Source: Prevotella sp.
Lineage (GTDB): Bacteria > Bacteroidota > Bacteroidia > Bacteroidales > Bacteroidaceae
DNA length: 42,280 nucleotides
Direction: 5' to 3'
NCBI GenBank assembly: GCA_022775105.1
Contig: JALFIX010000082.1
Location: 1-42,280, forward strand
In this document: in pieces, positions 17,074 through 24,904 of the stretch
Layout: each line of letters starts with the position of its first letter
Position numbering within the stretch: position 1 is the stretch's first letter
Made by a program: the position numbers and the translations under genes
Notes under the pieces: model-generated
Seen by the model: the letters and a program-made list of their open reading frames with translations, nothing else
The model's database searches: none
What the model was told of the DNA's origin: nothing

Positions 17074-18927
17074 ATGTCGAAAAAAACATTATTTTTCTTG
17101 CTGACTATGGTATATTCCTTATGTATGTCGGCAGATGACAAGATGGGTGTCAACAAGGATAGCGTTCGCAATGCCATCCTCAACAGCTATGTCAGATATG
17201 GCGAGCAGTTTGCGGGCAAGCCATGGCTTTCGCCCAGCGCACGCCTTTTTGCCGAATTCAAGACCAACGGCAACCGTGTCAACTATGAGGCCTTCACCTT
17301 CGCCAAGCGCAGGCAGTTGGCCGCCCTCGTCATGGCTGAGGCAGTGGAGGGCAAGGGCAGATTTATGGATGACATAATCGACGGACTGTCGAGCACATTG
17401 GAGGAGACATGGTGGGGACTGCCCGCCCACTACGGCACAAAATTGATGAACCCCGACGACCAGAACGTTGACCTCTTCAATGCCGAAACGGCTGGTCTCA
17501 TCGCATGGACAAGACACGTCCTCGCCGAACGTCTCGACCGCTTCTCGCCCATGCTCGCCAAGCGCATCGACCGCGAGATAGAACGCCGAATCCTCATCCC
17601 CGCCCTCAACACCAACTATTGGTGGAAAAAAGCCTCGATGAACTGGAACCCCTGGATATGCTCCAACTGGCTTGCCTGTGTGCTCTTCTGCGAGCACGAC
17701 AGCGCGCGCCAAGCCAAGGCCATAACCCAAATAAAATCCGCCATGCAAGCCTTCTACAACGGCTATCCCGCCGACGGCGGATGCGACGAGGGTCCCACAT
17801 ATTGGGACCGTGCCGCCGCCTCCCTCTTCGAGTGCGAGTATTTACTCACCCCCAAAGAAGCCACCCCCAAAGAAGCCACCGTTCCATGGAGTTTTGCTCC
17901 ATGGCCCCCCAAATCTCCCCAATCCACGCCCCCCGCTCTCAAAAAGATGGCAGCCTATTGCTATGCCACCTACATCGCCGACGGCTACTGCCTCAGCTTC
18001 GCCGATTCCCACGGCAATCGCCACGTGCAGCAGCCCAACGTGATGTATCCCTTCGCCCTCTTCGTCGGCGACACCACCATGCGCCGCTTTGCCGCATATA
18101 TCGCCCGCGAGAAGGGATTCTTCCAAAACGCCGCCGCCCTCTACGACAAAAGCGGCAACTATCCCACCCTCGGTCGCGAGCTCATCTTCATCAGCCTTCT
18201 CGACTCCTTCCTCGACGAGACTCCCCAAGAACCCCTCCTCGCCGACACATGGCTGCCAAGCCTGCAAATCATGACCGCCCGACGCAAGGGTACGTTCATA
18301 GGCATGAAGGGAGGACACAACGACGAGAGCCACAACCACAACGACGTGGGTTCGTTTGTGATATACGACGGCGGCACACCCCTCCTCGTTGACCCCGGAG
18401 TGGGCGAATATACATCAAAGACATTCAGCAACCAGCGCTATGAAATATGGACCATGCAGTCGGCATATCACAATCTGCCCCAAATCAATGGTTTCGACCA
18501 GCGCAACGGCAAGCAATATGCCGCCCGCGACGTAAAATACACCAAGGGATGCATGACTCTCGACATATCTTCCTGCTATCCCGAAGAAGCCCAAATAAAC
18601 CGTTGGACCCGAAAAACAAAGATTGATGACGGGGGACGGGTGACGCTCACCGACGACTACGACCTGAAGTCCCGCACTGCCCCCCTGCGCCTGATGTTCA
18701 TAGCCGCCACTAAGCCGACTGTCAACGAGTCAAAATCTGCCATCACCCTCGGCTCCCACGTCCTCACCTATCCCCGTGGATGCAAGGCTGCCATAGAGCC
18801 ATTGGACGACAAATTCGACCCGATGCTCCGTTCAATGTGGCCCAACGGCCTATGGCGCATAGTCATCACCGACAATAGCAGGGCTACCAAGGGGAAACTG
18901 GTTTTTAAAATGAAGAGTGAAGAATGA
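17074..18927 (+). CDS. Heparinase II/III family polysaccharide lyase-like protein
   Basis: The 617-residue protein has a short signal peptide (KTLFFLLTMVYSLCMSA), an alpha-toroid region (about residues 30-320) and a C-terminal heparinase II/III beta-sandwich with GGHNDESHNHNDVGSF near residue 413 and GGTPLLVDPG. These lyases cut acidic polysaccharides by beta-elimination in the periplasm; the substrate is unknown. At residues about 259-280 an in-frame insertion (TPKEA repeated, then a hairpin-coding PWSFAPW) sits in a loop between toroid helices. The last residues (MKSEE) come from the heptamer array. No other polysaccharide-utilisation genes adjoin it. Confidence 0.88.
   Translation: MSKKTLFFLLTMVYSLCMSADDKMGVNKDSVRNAILNSYVRYGEQFAGKPWLSPSARLFAEFKTNGNRVNYEAFTFAKRRQLAALVMAEAVEGKGRFMDDIIDGLSSTLEETWWGLPAHYGTKLMNPDDQNVDLFNAETAGLIAWTRHVLAERLDRFSPMLAKRIDREIERRILIPALNTNYWWKKASMNWNPWICSNWLACVLFCEHDSARQAKAITQIKSAMQAFYNGYPADGGCDEGPTYWDRAAASLFECEYLLTPKEATPKEATVPWSFAPWPPKSPQSTPPALKKMAAYCYATYIADGYCLSFADSHGNRHVQQPNVMYPFALFVGDTTMRRFAAYIAREKGFFQNAAALYDKSGNYPTLGRELIFISLLDSFLDETPQEPLLADTWLPSLQIMTARRKGTFIGMKGGHNDESHNHNDVGSFVIYDGGTPLLVDPGVGEYTSKTFSNQRYEIWTMQSAYHNLPQINGFDQRNGKQYAARDVKYTKGCMTLDISSCYPEEAQINRWTRKTKIDDGGRVTLTDDYDLKSRTAPLRLMFIAATKPTVNESKSAITLGSHVLTYPRGCKAAIEPLDDKFDPMLRSMWPNGLWRIVITDNSRATKGKLVFKMKSEE
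17849..17910 (+). repeat. In-frame tandem repeats plus perfect hairpin inside the heparinase-like gene
   Basis: Two 15-bp units (CCCAAAGAAGCCACC) are followed by GTT and a perfect hairpin at 17884-17904: CCATGGAG, loop TTTTG, CTCCATGG, then a run of C. The preceding nine bases GCCACCGTT, the stem length and the loop are the same as in the dus insertion at 14344-14436, though the stem sequence differs. Confidence 0.9.
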
Positions 18928-18985
18928 AGAGTGAAGAATATTAGCAGCTCCCGTGCTCGGCGCGTAAGCTTCGAGTCTCAAACCG
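18910..18985 (+). repeat. Post-stop heptamer array with GC-rich module, second copy
   Basis: ATGAAGAGTGAAGAATGAAG supplies the end of the lyase gene, and is followed by TTAGCAGCTCCCGTGCTCGG, CGCGTAAGCTTCGAGTC, closely similar to the module after the DUF2851 gene at 11934-11972. Confidence 0.8.
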
Positions 18986-19022
18986 TAATACCCAATAAAA
19001 ATAAAACGAAAAAAAAGAATAT

Positions 19023-19442
19023 ATGATTACATACAACTGCGAAGGCGTGAAAATGCCTGATATAAAAAAACGTGAGACCACGGCTTGGATAAAGGCCGTG
19101 GCTGCGGAATACGGCCGCAAAGTAGGAGAAATAGGATATATGTTCGTCAACGACGAGAAAATCCTTGAGGTCAACCGTGAATATCTCGGTCACGACTATT
19201 ACACCGACATCATAACATTCGATTATGACGAGGGCAACCGCATCAACGGCGACCTCGTCATAAGTCTCGACACCGTGCGTTCCAATGCCGAACAATTCTC
19301 AAAGCCCTATGATGAAGAGCTCCATCGCGTCATCATCCACGGCATCCTCCACCTCTGCGGCATCAACGACAAAGGTCCCGGGGAGCGCGAGATAATGGAA
19401 GCTGCCGAGAACAGGGCTTTGAAAATGAAGAGTGAAAAATGA
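19023..19442 (+). CDS. ybeY: Endoribonuclease/rRNA maturation factor YbeY
   Basis: The 139-residue protein acts in 16S rRNA maturation and ribosome quality control. The family motif is HGILHLCGIND near residues 106-116; the first two His ligands are present, but the third, usually in GYDH, is replaced here (GINDKGPGE), as seems usual in this phylum. The N-terminal part has NREYLGHDYYTDIITFDYDE. The last residues (KMKSEK) and stop are again formed by heptamer units. It is convergent with the SPFH gene. Confidence 0.92.
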   Translation: MITYNCEGVKMPDIKKRETTAWIKAVAAEYGRKVGEIGYMFVNDEKILEVNREYLGHDYYTDIITFDYDEGNRINGDLVISLDTVRSNAEQFSKPYDEELHRVIIHGILHLCGINDKGPGEREIMEAAENRALKMKSEK

Positions 19443-19590
19443 AGAATGAAGAAGTTGATAGCGCGATAACATTCGCTGTAGGGGCTTACTTCATGTAAGA
19501 CCGCCAATGCGGGATGCCCACGCTCCCAGAGGCATCCGCATCCCGTCCGCGCAGCCCATTCTTCATTCTTCATTCATCATTCTTCATTTA
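19430..19590. repeat. Face-to-face post-stop repeats between ybeY and the SPFH gene
   Basis: Heptamers GAAGAAT follow ybeY on the plus strand, and the same heptamers follow the SPFH gene on the minus strand (CATTCTTCATTCTTC at 19557-19572). The middle holds GCGGGATGCCCACGCTCCC and GAGGCATCCGCATCCCG (19509-19545), part of the dispersed repeat also seen at 24777 and 27412. Confidence 0.8.
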
Positions 19591-20550
19591 AATTCCTGCG
19601 TTAACCACCGGCTGCGCCGAGTCATCACCGCAGAGCACCACCATCAGGTTGCTCACCATGGCGGCCTTCTTCTCGTCGTCGAGAGTCACAACACTGTCGG
19701 CGGCCAACTTGTCGAGTGCCATCTTCACCATCGACACGGCTCCCTCCACGATTTTCTCCCTTGCCGAGATAATCGCGCTGGCTTGCTGTCTGCGCAACAT
19801 CACCGCGGCAATCTCAGGCGCGTATGCCAGATAGTTGATGCGTGCCTCAACCACCTCGATGCCCGCCATCGACAGGCGCTCATCGAGCTTCTGCTCCAGC
19901 TGCTGGTTTATCTCGCTGCCGCCGTCGCGAAGCGTGATGGCATTCTTGTCATCATCGTCATCGTCGTAGGCATATTTGCCTGCCACCTCGCGAAGGGCGG
20001 CATCACTCTGAATCTTCACGAAGTTCTCGAATGCCTGCATCACTCCTGCCACATTTGAGCCTACTACCACCTGTCCGTTCTTAGCCGGGTCACCCGCAAT
20101 GGTCTGTGAGTCAATCTCGAACATGGCCTTGTATGTGTCCTTCAGCTTCCACACCAACATGAGTCCTATCATCACCGGATTACCCGTCTTGTCGTTCACC
20201 TTTATCGGTTCGGCATCCAGGTTTCTCGCCCTCAGCGACAGTTTCTTGGCAGTGATGAAGGGGTTCACCCAATAGAAGCCCGTGCGAGTGAATGTTCCCT
20301 TGTATTTTCCGAAGAACAGCAGCACCCGCGCCTCATTAGGCTCAAGTTCAAGGAATCCTCCCCAAATAAACAGACTCACGATAAACAGCACGATGGCCAT
20401 AACCAATACTGAATACACTTCCTCTATTCCCATCCATATTCCGATTCCGATGGAGCCGAAAGTCAGGAGAAGGTTGACGAACAGCATCAGGAAGCCGTTC
20501 AATGTAGTGCCCTCAAAGGCATACTCGTTTTTTACATCTTTTGTTGCCAT
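19588..20550 (-). CDS. SPFH/Band 7 domain membrane protein
   Basis: The 320-residue protein has two hydrophobic segments at about residues 18-40 and 43-68, followed by an SPFH (stomatin/prohibitin) domain beginning with LELEPNEARVLLFFGKYKGT. A helical region with EIAAVMLRRQQASAIISAREKIVEGAV continues as in band 7 proteins. These proteins form membrane-associated oligomers and are linked to membrane organisation and protease control; a specific role is not known here. A short acidic run (DDDDDD, near residue 198) interrupts the SPFH part. A TATTTTTG box lies about 70 nt upstream (complement of 20621-20628). Confidence 0.88.
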   Translation of the reverse strand: MATKDVKNEYAFEGTTLNGFLMLFVNLLLTFGSIGIGIWMGIEEVYSVLVMAIVLFIVSLFIWGGFLELEPNEARVLLFFGKYKGTFTRTGFYWVNPFITAKKLSLRARNLDAEPIKVNDKTGNPVMIGLMLVWKLKDTYKAMFEIDSQTIAGDPAKNGQVVVGSNVAGVMQAFENFVKIQSDAALREVAGKYAYDDDDDDKNAITLRDGGSEINQQLEQKLDERLSMAGIEVVEARINYLAYAPEIAAVMLRRQQASAIISAREKIVEGAVSMVKMALDKLAADSVVTLDDEKKAAMVSNLMVVLCGDDSAQPVVNAGI

Positions 20551-20721
20551 AATATTATATTTTTAAAATGTTTTCTTAGGTTAGACGAATACCTTCACGC
20601 ATTTACTACAAATACGACTGCAAAAATAACACTTTTTTTCCACATAACGAAACAAATTCTAAATAATTTGATACATTTATAAAGCCGATGAAAATATTAT
20701 GTGAAAAATATCGTTAAATCG

Positions 20722-20752
20722 TTGGCTGTTTGCCGATTATTTACTAACTTTG
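20722..20752 (+). promoter_or_regulatory. Promoter of uxuA
   Basis: TAACTTTG at 20745-20752 fits TAnnTTTG; TTGG at 20722-20725 lies 19 nt upstream as an imperfect -33 element. It overlaps the in-frame TTG at 20750, so the gene must start further down, at 20786. Confidence 0.65.
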
Positions 20753-20785
20753 CGCAACGAAAAACTCATAAAACAAATAATTTGT

Positions 20786-22006
20786 ATGGAAAGAACTTGG
20801 AGATGGTTCGGCAAGAACGACAAAATCACTCTTGCCATGCTGAAGCAAATCGGTGTGGAGGGCATCGTCACTGCCCTGCACGACGTGCCGCTCGGCGAAG
20901 TCTGGACTCGCGAGAAAATCCGCGACCTGAGAGAATATATCGAACAGTACGGAATGAGATGGAGCGTGGTGGAGAGCCTGCCAGTGGTGGAGACCATCAA
21001 GTATGGAGGTCCCGACCGCGACCATCAGATTGAGGTGTATAAGCAGTCGATGCGCAACCTCGCCGCCGAGGGCATAAAGTGCATCTGCTACAACTTCATG
21101 CCCGTGCTCGACTGGGCACGCACCGACCTGCTGCACGAGAACCCCAACGGTTCGAGCAACCTCTACTTCTCGTATGCCGAATTTGCATATTTCGACATAT
21201 ATATATTAAAGCGTGAGGGCGCGCGCGAGGAATGGGCTGCCTTCAACAAGTTTGAGGGGCGCAACGTGCTCGCCGAAGCCGACGAGCTGGCTAAGACCAT
21301 GACTCCCGAGAAGGACCACAAACTGGTGGAGAACATCGTGATCAAGACCCAGGGATTCGTCAGCGGCAACTTCAAGGAGGACGACGAGCATCCGATTGAA
21401 CTCTTCCGCCAGTTCCTCGACCTCTACAAGGGTATCGACAAGAACCAGCTTCGCGCCAATATGAAGTATTTCCTCGAAGCCATCATGCCCGTATGCGACG
21501 AGACCGGCATCAACATGTGCGTGCATCCCGACGACCCGCCAATCCCCGTGCTCGGTCTGCCCCGCATCGTCAACTCCGACGAGGACATCCAGTGGTTCCT
21601 CTCGGCGGTGGACAATCCCCACAACGGACTTTCGTTCTGTGCCGGCTCTCTCTCGGCAGGCATTCAGAACGATGTGGTTGCCCTGGCGCGCAAGTATGCC
21701 TCGCGCACGCATTTCGTCCATCTGCGTTCATGCCACATCTTCCCCAACGGCGATTTCACCGAGGCGTCGCATCTTGGCGGACGTGCCGACATCATCGAGC
21801 TTGCCCGCATCTTCGAGAAGGAGAATCCCTCGCTCCCCATGCGTGTTGACCATGGCATGACGATGCTTGGCGACGAGAGCCGCGGCTACAATGCCGGCTA
21901 TTCATTCCTCGGCCGTATGTTTGCCTTAGGACAGGTGCAAGGCATCCTCGCCACCGTAGATCGCGAATTGGGAATAGAATACAAACAACCGGGATTCTTT
22001 GATTAA
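20786..22006 (+). CDS. uxuA: Mannonate dehydratase
   Basis: The 406-residue protein starts MERTWRWFGKNDKITL, the usual beginning of UxuA, at ATG 20786. It dehydrates D-mannonate to 2-keto-3-deoxygluconate in hexuronate breakdown. Recognisable segments are GVEGIVTALHDVPLGE, CVHPDDPPIPVLGLPRIV, FCAGSLSAG, FVHLRSC and MRVDHG, containing the metal-binding Cys/His/Asp residues. The next gene encodes an SDR oxidoreductase of the type that makes mannonate from fructuronate in this phylum, so the two form a catabolic pair. After the stop come a short heptamer unit and a 240-bp palindromic element. Confidence 0.95.
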   Translation: MERTWRWFGKNDKITLAMLKQIGVEGIVTALHDVPLGEVWTREKIRDLREYIEQYGMRWSVVESLPVVETIKYGGPDRDHQIEVYKQSMRNLAAEGIKCICYNFMPVLDWARTDLLHENPNGSSNLYFSYAEFAYFDIYILKREGAREEWAAFNKFEGRNVLAEADELAKTMTPEKDHKLVENIVIKTQGFVSGNFKEDDEHPIELFRQFLDLYKGIDKNQLRANMKYFLEAIMPVCDETGINMCVHPDDPPIPVLGLPRIVNSDEDIQWFLSAVDNPHNGLSFCAGSLSAGIQNDVVALARKYASRTHFVHLRSCHIFPNGDFTEASHLGGRADIIELARIFEKENPSLPMRVDHGMTMLGDESRGYNAGYSFLGRMFALGQVQGILATVDRELGIEYKQPGFFD

Positions 22007-22021
22007 AATGAAGAGTGAAGA

Positions 22022-22262
22022 TTATTTAGGCACGGATTGACACGGCTTTTTTTTTAAAAGACACAGCTGGGCTGCGCTATGGATATGGGCTATATTTGCT
22101 AAGAGACTATACTAAAGTATAGACACGGTTCGTTTGCGATTGTACAAACTAAGCCGTGAACTTGCGAAGCAAGCCATAAATACGAAGTGCCGTGTTTTAT
22201 ATCAAAGCGGAGCCAAGCCGTGTCTTTGAAAAAGCCGTGGAGTTCCGTGCCTAAAAAAATAA
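22022..22262. repeat. Palindromic MITE-like intergenic element
   Basis: About 43-bp imperfect inverted ends bound the element: TTAGGCACGGA..CACGGCTTTTT..GACAC on the left and its complement on the right (GTGTC..AAAAAGCCGTGG..TCCGTGCCTAA). A nested inverted pair, CACGGTTCGTTTG and CAAACTAAGCCGTG, lies at 22125-22158. No coding sequence is visible. It separates uxuA from the SDR gene. Confidence 0.75.
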
Positions 22263-22298
22263 GAAACGAAGTTCGACAAAGTCAATTAAAAATTAAGA

Positions 22299-23111
22299 AT
22301 GAATAATTTATTTGACATCCAAGGCTACGTGGTAGCCATCACGGGCGGCACCGGAGTATTGGGCCGCGCCATTGCAAAATACCTGGCTCTCAACGGAGCC
22401 AAAGTGATAATCCTCGGACGCAAGGAAGACGTCGGAGCGGAAATCGTTGCCGACATACAGAAGGCCGGCGGCGAATGTGAGTTCCTCAAGACCGACGTGA
22501 TGAACCAGGACGTGGTGCAGCAGAACTGCGACTACATCATTGGGAAATACGGCCGCATCGACACCCTGCTCAACGCTGCCGGAGGCAACATGAAGGGAGC
22601 AACCATCACCCCCGAGCAAACCTTCTTCGACCTCGAGGCCAAGCAGTTCCAAACCGTTCTCGACCTCAACCTCACCGGCACGGTCATCCCCACGCAGGTG
22701 TTCCTCCGTCCGATGGTAAAGCAGGGCAAGGGTTCAATCATCAACTTCTCTTCGATGGCGGCCTTCCGTCCCATGACCCGCGTCTGCGGATATGCCGCCG
22801 CCAAGGCAGGCATCAGCAATTTCACCGCCTTCATGGCCACCGAGTGCGCCAAGAAATTCGGCGAGGGCATCCGTGTGAACGCCATTGCCCCCGGTTTCTT
22901 CATCACCGAGCAGAACCGTGCCCTCCTCACCAATCCCGACGGCACATTCACCCAGCGCGGACAGGATGTAATCCGTCAGACTCCCTTCGGCCGCATGGGC
23001 GAGCCCGAGGAACTCTGCGGCACCATCCACTATCTGATGTCCGATGCCGCCAAGTTTGTCACCGGCACCGTGGCCGTGGTAGATGGCGGTTTCAACTGCT
23101 TCGCGATGTAA
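22299..23111 (+). CDS. SDR family oxidoreductase, probable D-mannonate (fructuronate) oxidoreductase
   Basis: The 270-residue classical short-chain dehydrogenase has the cofactor motif TGGTGVLG (residues 15-22), NAAGG, the catalytic Ser in INFSSMAAF and YAAAKAG with Tyr165 and Lys169. The C-terminal GTVAVVDGGFNCFAM is typical. Its position directly after uxuA suggests reduction of D-fructuronate to D-mannonate, the step before UxuA; SDR proteins replace the unrelated UxuB in many Bacteroidetes. The substrate is inferred from the neighbour only. Confidence 0.9.
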   Translation: MNNLFDIQGYVVAITGGTGVLGRAIAKYLALNGAKVIILGRKEDVGAEIVADIQKAGGECEFLKTDVMNQDVVQQNCDYIIGKYGRIDTLLNAAGGNMKGATITPEQTFFDLEAKQFQTVLDLNLTGTVIPTQVFLRPMVKQGKGSIINFSSMAAFRPMTRVCGYAAAKAGISNFTAFMATECAKKFGEGIRVNAIAPGFFITEQNRALLTNPDGTFTQRGQDVIRQTPFGRMGEPEELCGTIHYLMSDAAKFVTGTVAVVDGGFNCFAM

Positions 23112-23162
23112 TATTCCGGAAACGTAACTTCTCAAGAGTGTCTCCCTAACATGGGAGACACT

Positions 23163-23942
23163 CTATATTGTTTCACCGCCAATATTCCTGAAATTCTTCC
23201 ATCCCTCGGCATTCTTGTATGCCTGCAGGGATGCTTTGGGCACTGTCAGCTTCACGTCAGTATAGTTCTCGTTGGCGAATGTGTCGGGCTTTATGGAGGG
23301 AGGCGCAGGGGCCTTCACTACAATCTTCTTAAGGGAAGTGCATCCGGCAAAGGCATTACTCCCTATCGTCAAGACGCCATCGTCAATCTCAACAGATGAA
23401 AGAGATGTGCATCTGCTGAAACAATTGTCGGGAATGCCGGTGGCATATCCTCCTATATGCAAAGTCTTTAGATTTCTCTTGCGATAAAACGGACTGTCAT
23501 TACCGCAATTAACCTCCCATTCAATATTCCTGCCTATATACAAAGACACCAGCGGACAGTGGTTGAACATGTCACGACTGATGAATATCGTGTCTTTTCC
23601 GTCGGCAATAACAAGTTTCGAGAGATTATAGCACATAATGAATGCCATTTTCCTCATATCTATGATGGAAGAAGGCAGTGTCAATCCTACAATCTTCTCA
23701 TTGTCATAAAAAGCATTTCCCAATTCTGTAACCTTAAATGTTTTCCCGTCATAATCAACTTCATCTGGAATGACAACCTCACCCGAATATCTATTCACCC
23801 CTTTGGTCAGCCTGCATGTCAAATCGTCAACAGACAATACGTCGAAATACAACCCATCCGACTCAAAGTCATAGACTCCGTCAAATTTGGTATCCTTTTT
23901 CTCGGATAACCATGGCAATACAGCTTTTATTACACTCTTCAT
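23163..23942 (-). CDS. BspA-like leucine-rich repeat protein (LRR_5), short
   Basis: The 259-residue protein contains several BspA-type repeats, e.g. GLTLPSSIIDMRKMAFIMCYNLSKLVI and SSVEIDDGVLTIGSNAFAGCTSLKKIVV, and ends with the YKNAEGWKNFRNI cap common in such proteins. BspA-type proteins are usually exported and bind host or matrix components, but no signal peptide is visible at this N-terminus (MKSVIKAVLPWLSEKK), so the gene may be truncated or encode a cytoplasmic form. It lies 80 nt downstream of the terminator of the candidate RNA at 24022-24312, on the same strand. Confidence 0.85.
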   Translation of the reverse strand: MKSVIKAVLPWLSEKKDTKFDGVYDFESDGLYFDVLSVDDLTCRLTKGVNRYSGEVVIPDEVDYDGKTFKVTELGNAFYDNEKIVGLTLPSSIIDMRKMAFIMCYNLSKLVIADGKDTIFISRDMFNHCPLVSLYIGRNIEWEVNCGNDSPFYRKRNLKTLHIGGYATGIPDNCFSRCTSLSSVEIDDGVLTIGSNAFAGCTSLKKIVVKAPAPPSIKPDTFANENYTDVKLTVPKASLQAYKNAEGWKNFRNIGGETI

Positions 23943-24021
23943 AATTATATAATGTATTAAGTCCTACAATTCTCTCCCATGTTGTATAAAAATCTCTAAA
24001 TATCATCCCTTATCGCCACTA

Positions 24022-24312
24022 AAGAAAAAAGCGTGGAGAGTCCGAACCTGTCACCCGTTCCACACTCTGAGGCTCTGGCATTTGCCCATCCAGTCAAGAA
24101 CGAGCAACGCACAGAAACCCACGCCGTGATTTATCATAAGAAGAGTCCTATGAATCACACCAATGGGCATCTACCGTTGCCTTGTTAAGTGACTGAATTG
24201 AAACTGCCAGATTTCAGAGTGTCATGAACAAAGCGCATGATAAACGCCTTACCAAAAGTAGCGGATTCCATACATATCCCACATACCCCTTCGGCGTGGG
24301 GATATGGAAATC
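24022..24312 (-). ncRNA. Candidate structured non-coding RNA of about 290 nt
   Basis: On the minus strand a complete promoter (24318-24349) is followed by a strong 5' hairpin (GCGGATTTCCATATCCCCAC pairing with GTGGGATATGTATGGAATCC, reaching about 24261), a region with long-range complementarity (GGCAACGGTAGATGCCCAT with ATGGGCAAATGCC) and, at the end, a stem GTGTGGA/TCCACGC followed by TTTTTT. No reading frame of useful length is found on this strand. RNase P and tmRNA hallmarks are not seen. It may be a 6S-type RNA, another conserved Bacteroidales RNA, or a leader of the LRR gene 80 nt downstream. Confidence 0.6.
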
Positions 24313-24317
24313 CGCTG

Positions 24318-24349
24318 CAAAATTACTTATTATTGTCGAAATATCCAAA
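24318..24349 (-). promoter_or_regulatory. Promoter of the candidate RNA
   Basis: The complement shows TTTG (24346-24349), a 20-nt spacer and TAATTTTG (24318-24325), a full match to the Bacteroidetes consensus with no reading frame behind it. Confidence 0.8.
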
Positions 24350-24401
24350 TATTTGTCTGTTTTTCTTGCAAAAAAAATAACGAAGAAGGACAAACTAAGG
24401 G

Positions 24402-24462
24402 TTAATAGCGGTTAATCTTCTTGGTCTTGCAACCGGCAATGAGACCGCTGCCGAGGATGCGC
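24402..24462 (-). pseudogene. Detached 3' end of the C10-LRR peptidase gene (left direct repeat)
   Basis: The minus strand encodes only the last 18 shared residues of the C10-LRR protein (RILGSGLIAGCKTKKINRY) and a stop. Positions 24403-24462 match 33526-33585 at 58 of 60 bases in the same orientation; the two changes are synonymous and the stop differs (TAA here, TAG there). Beyond 24462 similarity ends and repeat-like DNA (ATCCCAACCGTAAAGGCC) begins. It is either one of two target-site copies of an insertion or the remnant of a paralogue. Confidence 0.8.
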
Positions 24463-24480
24463 ATCCCAACCGTAAAGGCC

Positions 24481-24530
24481 GAAAAAAAATCGAGCGTCAC
24501 CGGATGACGGGTGACGCTCGGATTTTTTAT
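24481..24530. terminator. Strong bidirectional hairpin terminator
   Basis: CGAGCGTCACC and GGTGACGCTCG pair perfectly over 11 bp around an 8-nt loop (24491-24520), with an A-run on the left and a T-run on the right. It can end the minus-strand micro-protein transcript with eight U residues. Confidence 0.85.
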
Positions 24531-24576
24531 GTAATATATGACAAAAGTTTTTCACCTTTGCCGGACGAATTGCCTG

Positions 24577-24684
24577 TCAGTGCGAAATACAACTGACACC
24601 AAGTGCGGTTCCAACGGCTGCGAGGATTGCCGATGCAAGGTTCCACAAAAATCGTATTAGCCTCGTCTTGTTTTCCTGAGTCAT
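24577..24684 (-). CDS. Smalltalk family micro-protein
   Basis: This 35-residue reading frame begins MTQENKTRLIRFLWNLASA and ends GVSCISH. It matches my memory of the Bacteroidetes 'smalltalk' proteins: a short polar start, then a hydrophobic stretch with Trp, Ala and Gly, and a Cys near the C-terminus. The hydrophobic part (residues 9-31) could be a single membrane helix. The function is unknown. In related genomes the gene typically sits beside an HU-like DNA-binding protein and a cell-wall amidase; here an HU-like gene lies just upstream on the same strand. A strong terminator follows. Confidence 0.8.
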   Translation of the reverse strand: MTQENKTRLIRFLWNLASAILAAVGTALGVSCISH

Positions 24685-24706
24685 AAGTCTTCTTTTTTAA
24701 AAATTA

Positions 24707-24835
24707 AAAAATTAAAGAATTAAAAAAATAAAAAATTAAAGAATTAAAGAATTTGCTGCCGCCAACGCCCGCGGCCAATGCGGATGCCTCCGGGAGCGTG
24801 GGCGTCCCGCCCGCGGCCTGCCGAGAAGAAATATT
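24707..24835. repeat. A/T heptamers and a GC-rich dispersed repeat
   Basis: AAAATTA/AAAGAATTA units (24707-24754) are followed by a 46-bp GC-rich repeat at 24777-24822 (GCGGATGCCTCCGGGAGCG, TGGGCGTCCCGCCCGCGG). An inverted copy of the latter, about 93 percent alike, is at 27412-27457. No gene is seen in this stretch. Confidence 0.8.
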
Positions 24836-24871
24836 TCTTCCCACTGCGACGTATTAGAGATGTTTAAGATA

Positions 24872-24899
24872 TGAGGGGGCTATAAATCCTGCCCCCTCA
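24872..24899 (-). terminator. Hairpin after the HU-like gene
   Basis: TGAGGGGGC and GCCCCCTCA pair perfectly over 9 bp with a 10-nt loop, starting 5 nt after the stop codon of the HU-like gene. The following U-run is poor, so termination may be partial. Confidence 0.6.
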
Positions 24900-24904
24900 A
24901 TGGG

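Noticed and set aside
24022..24312. The structured RNA as RNase P RNA or tmRNA
   Set aside because: The conserved GAGGAAAGTC-type P4 block and the CCA-ending tRNA-like end of tmRNA were not found on either strand.
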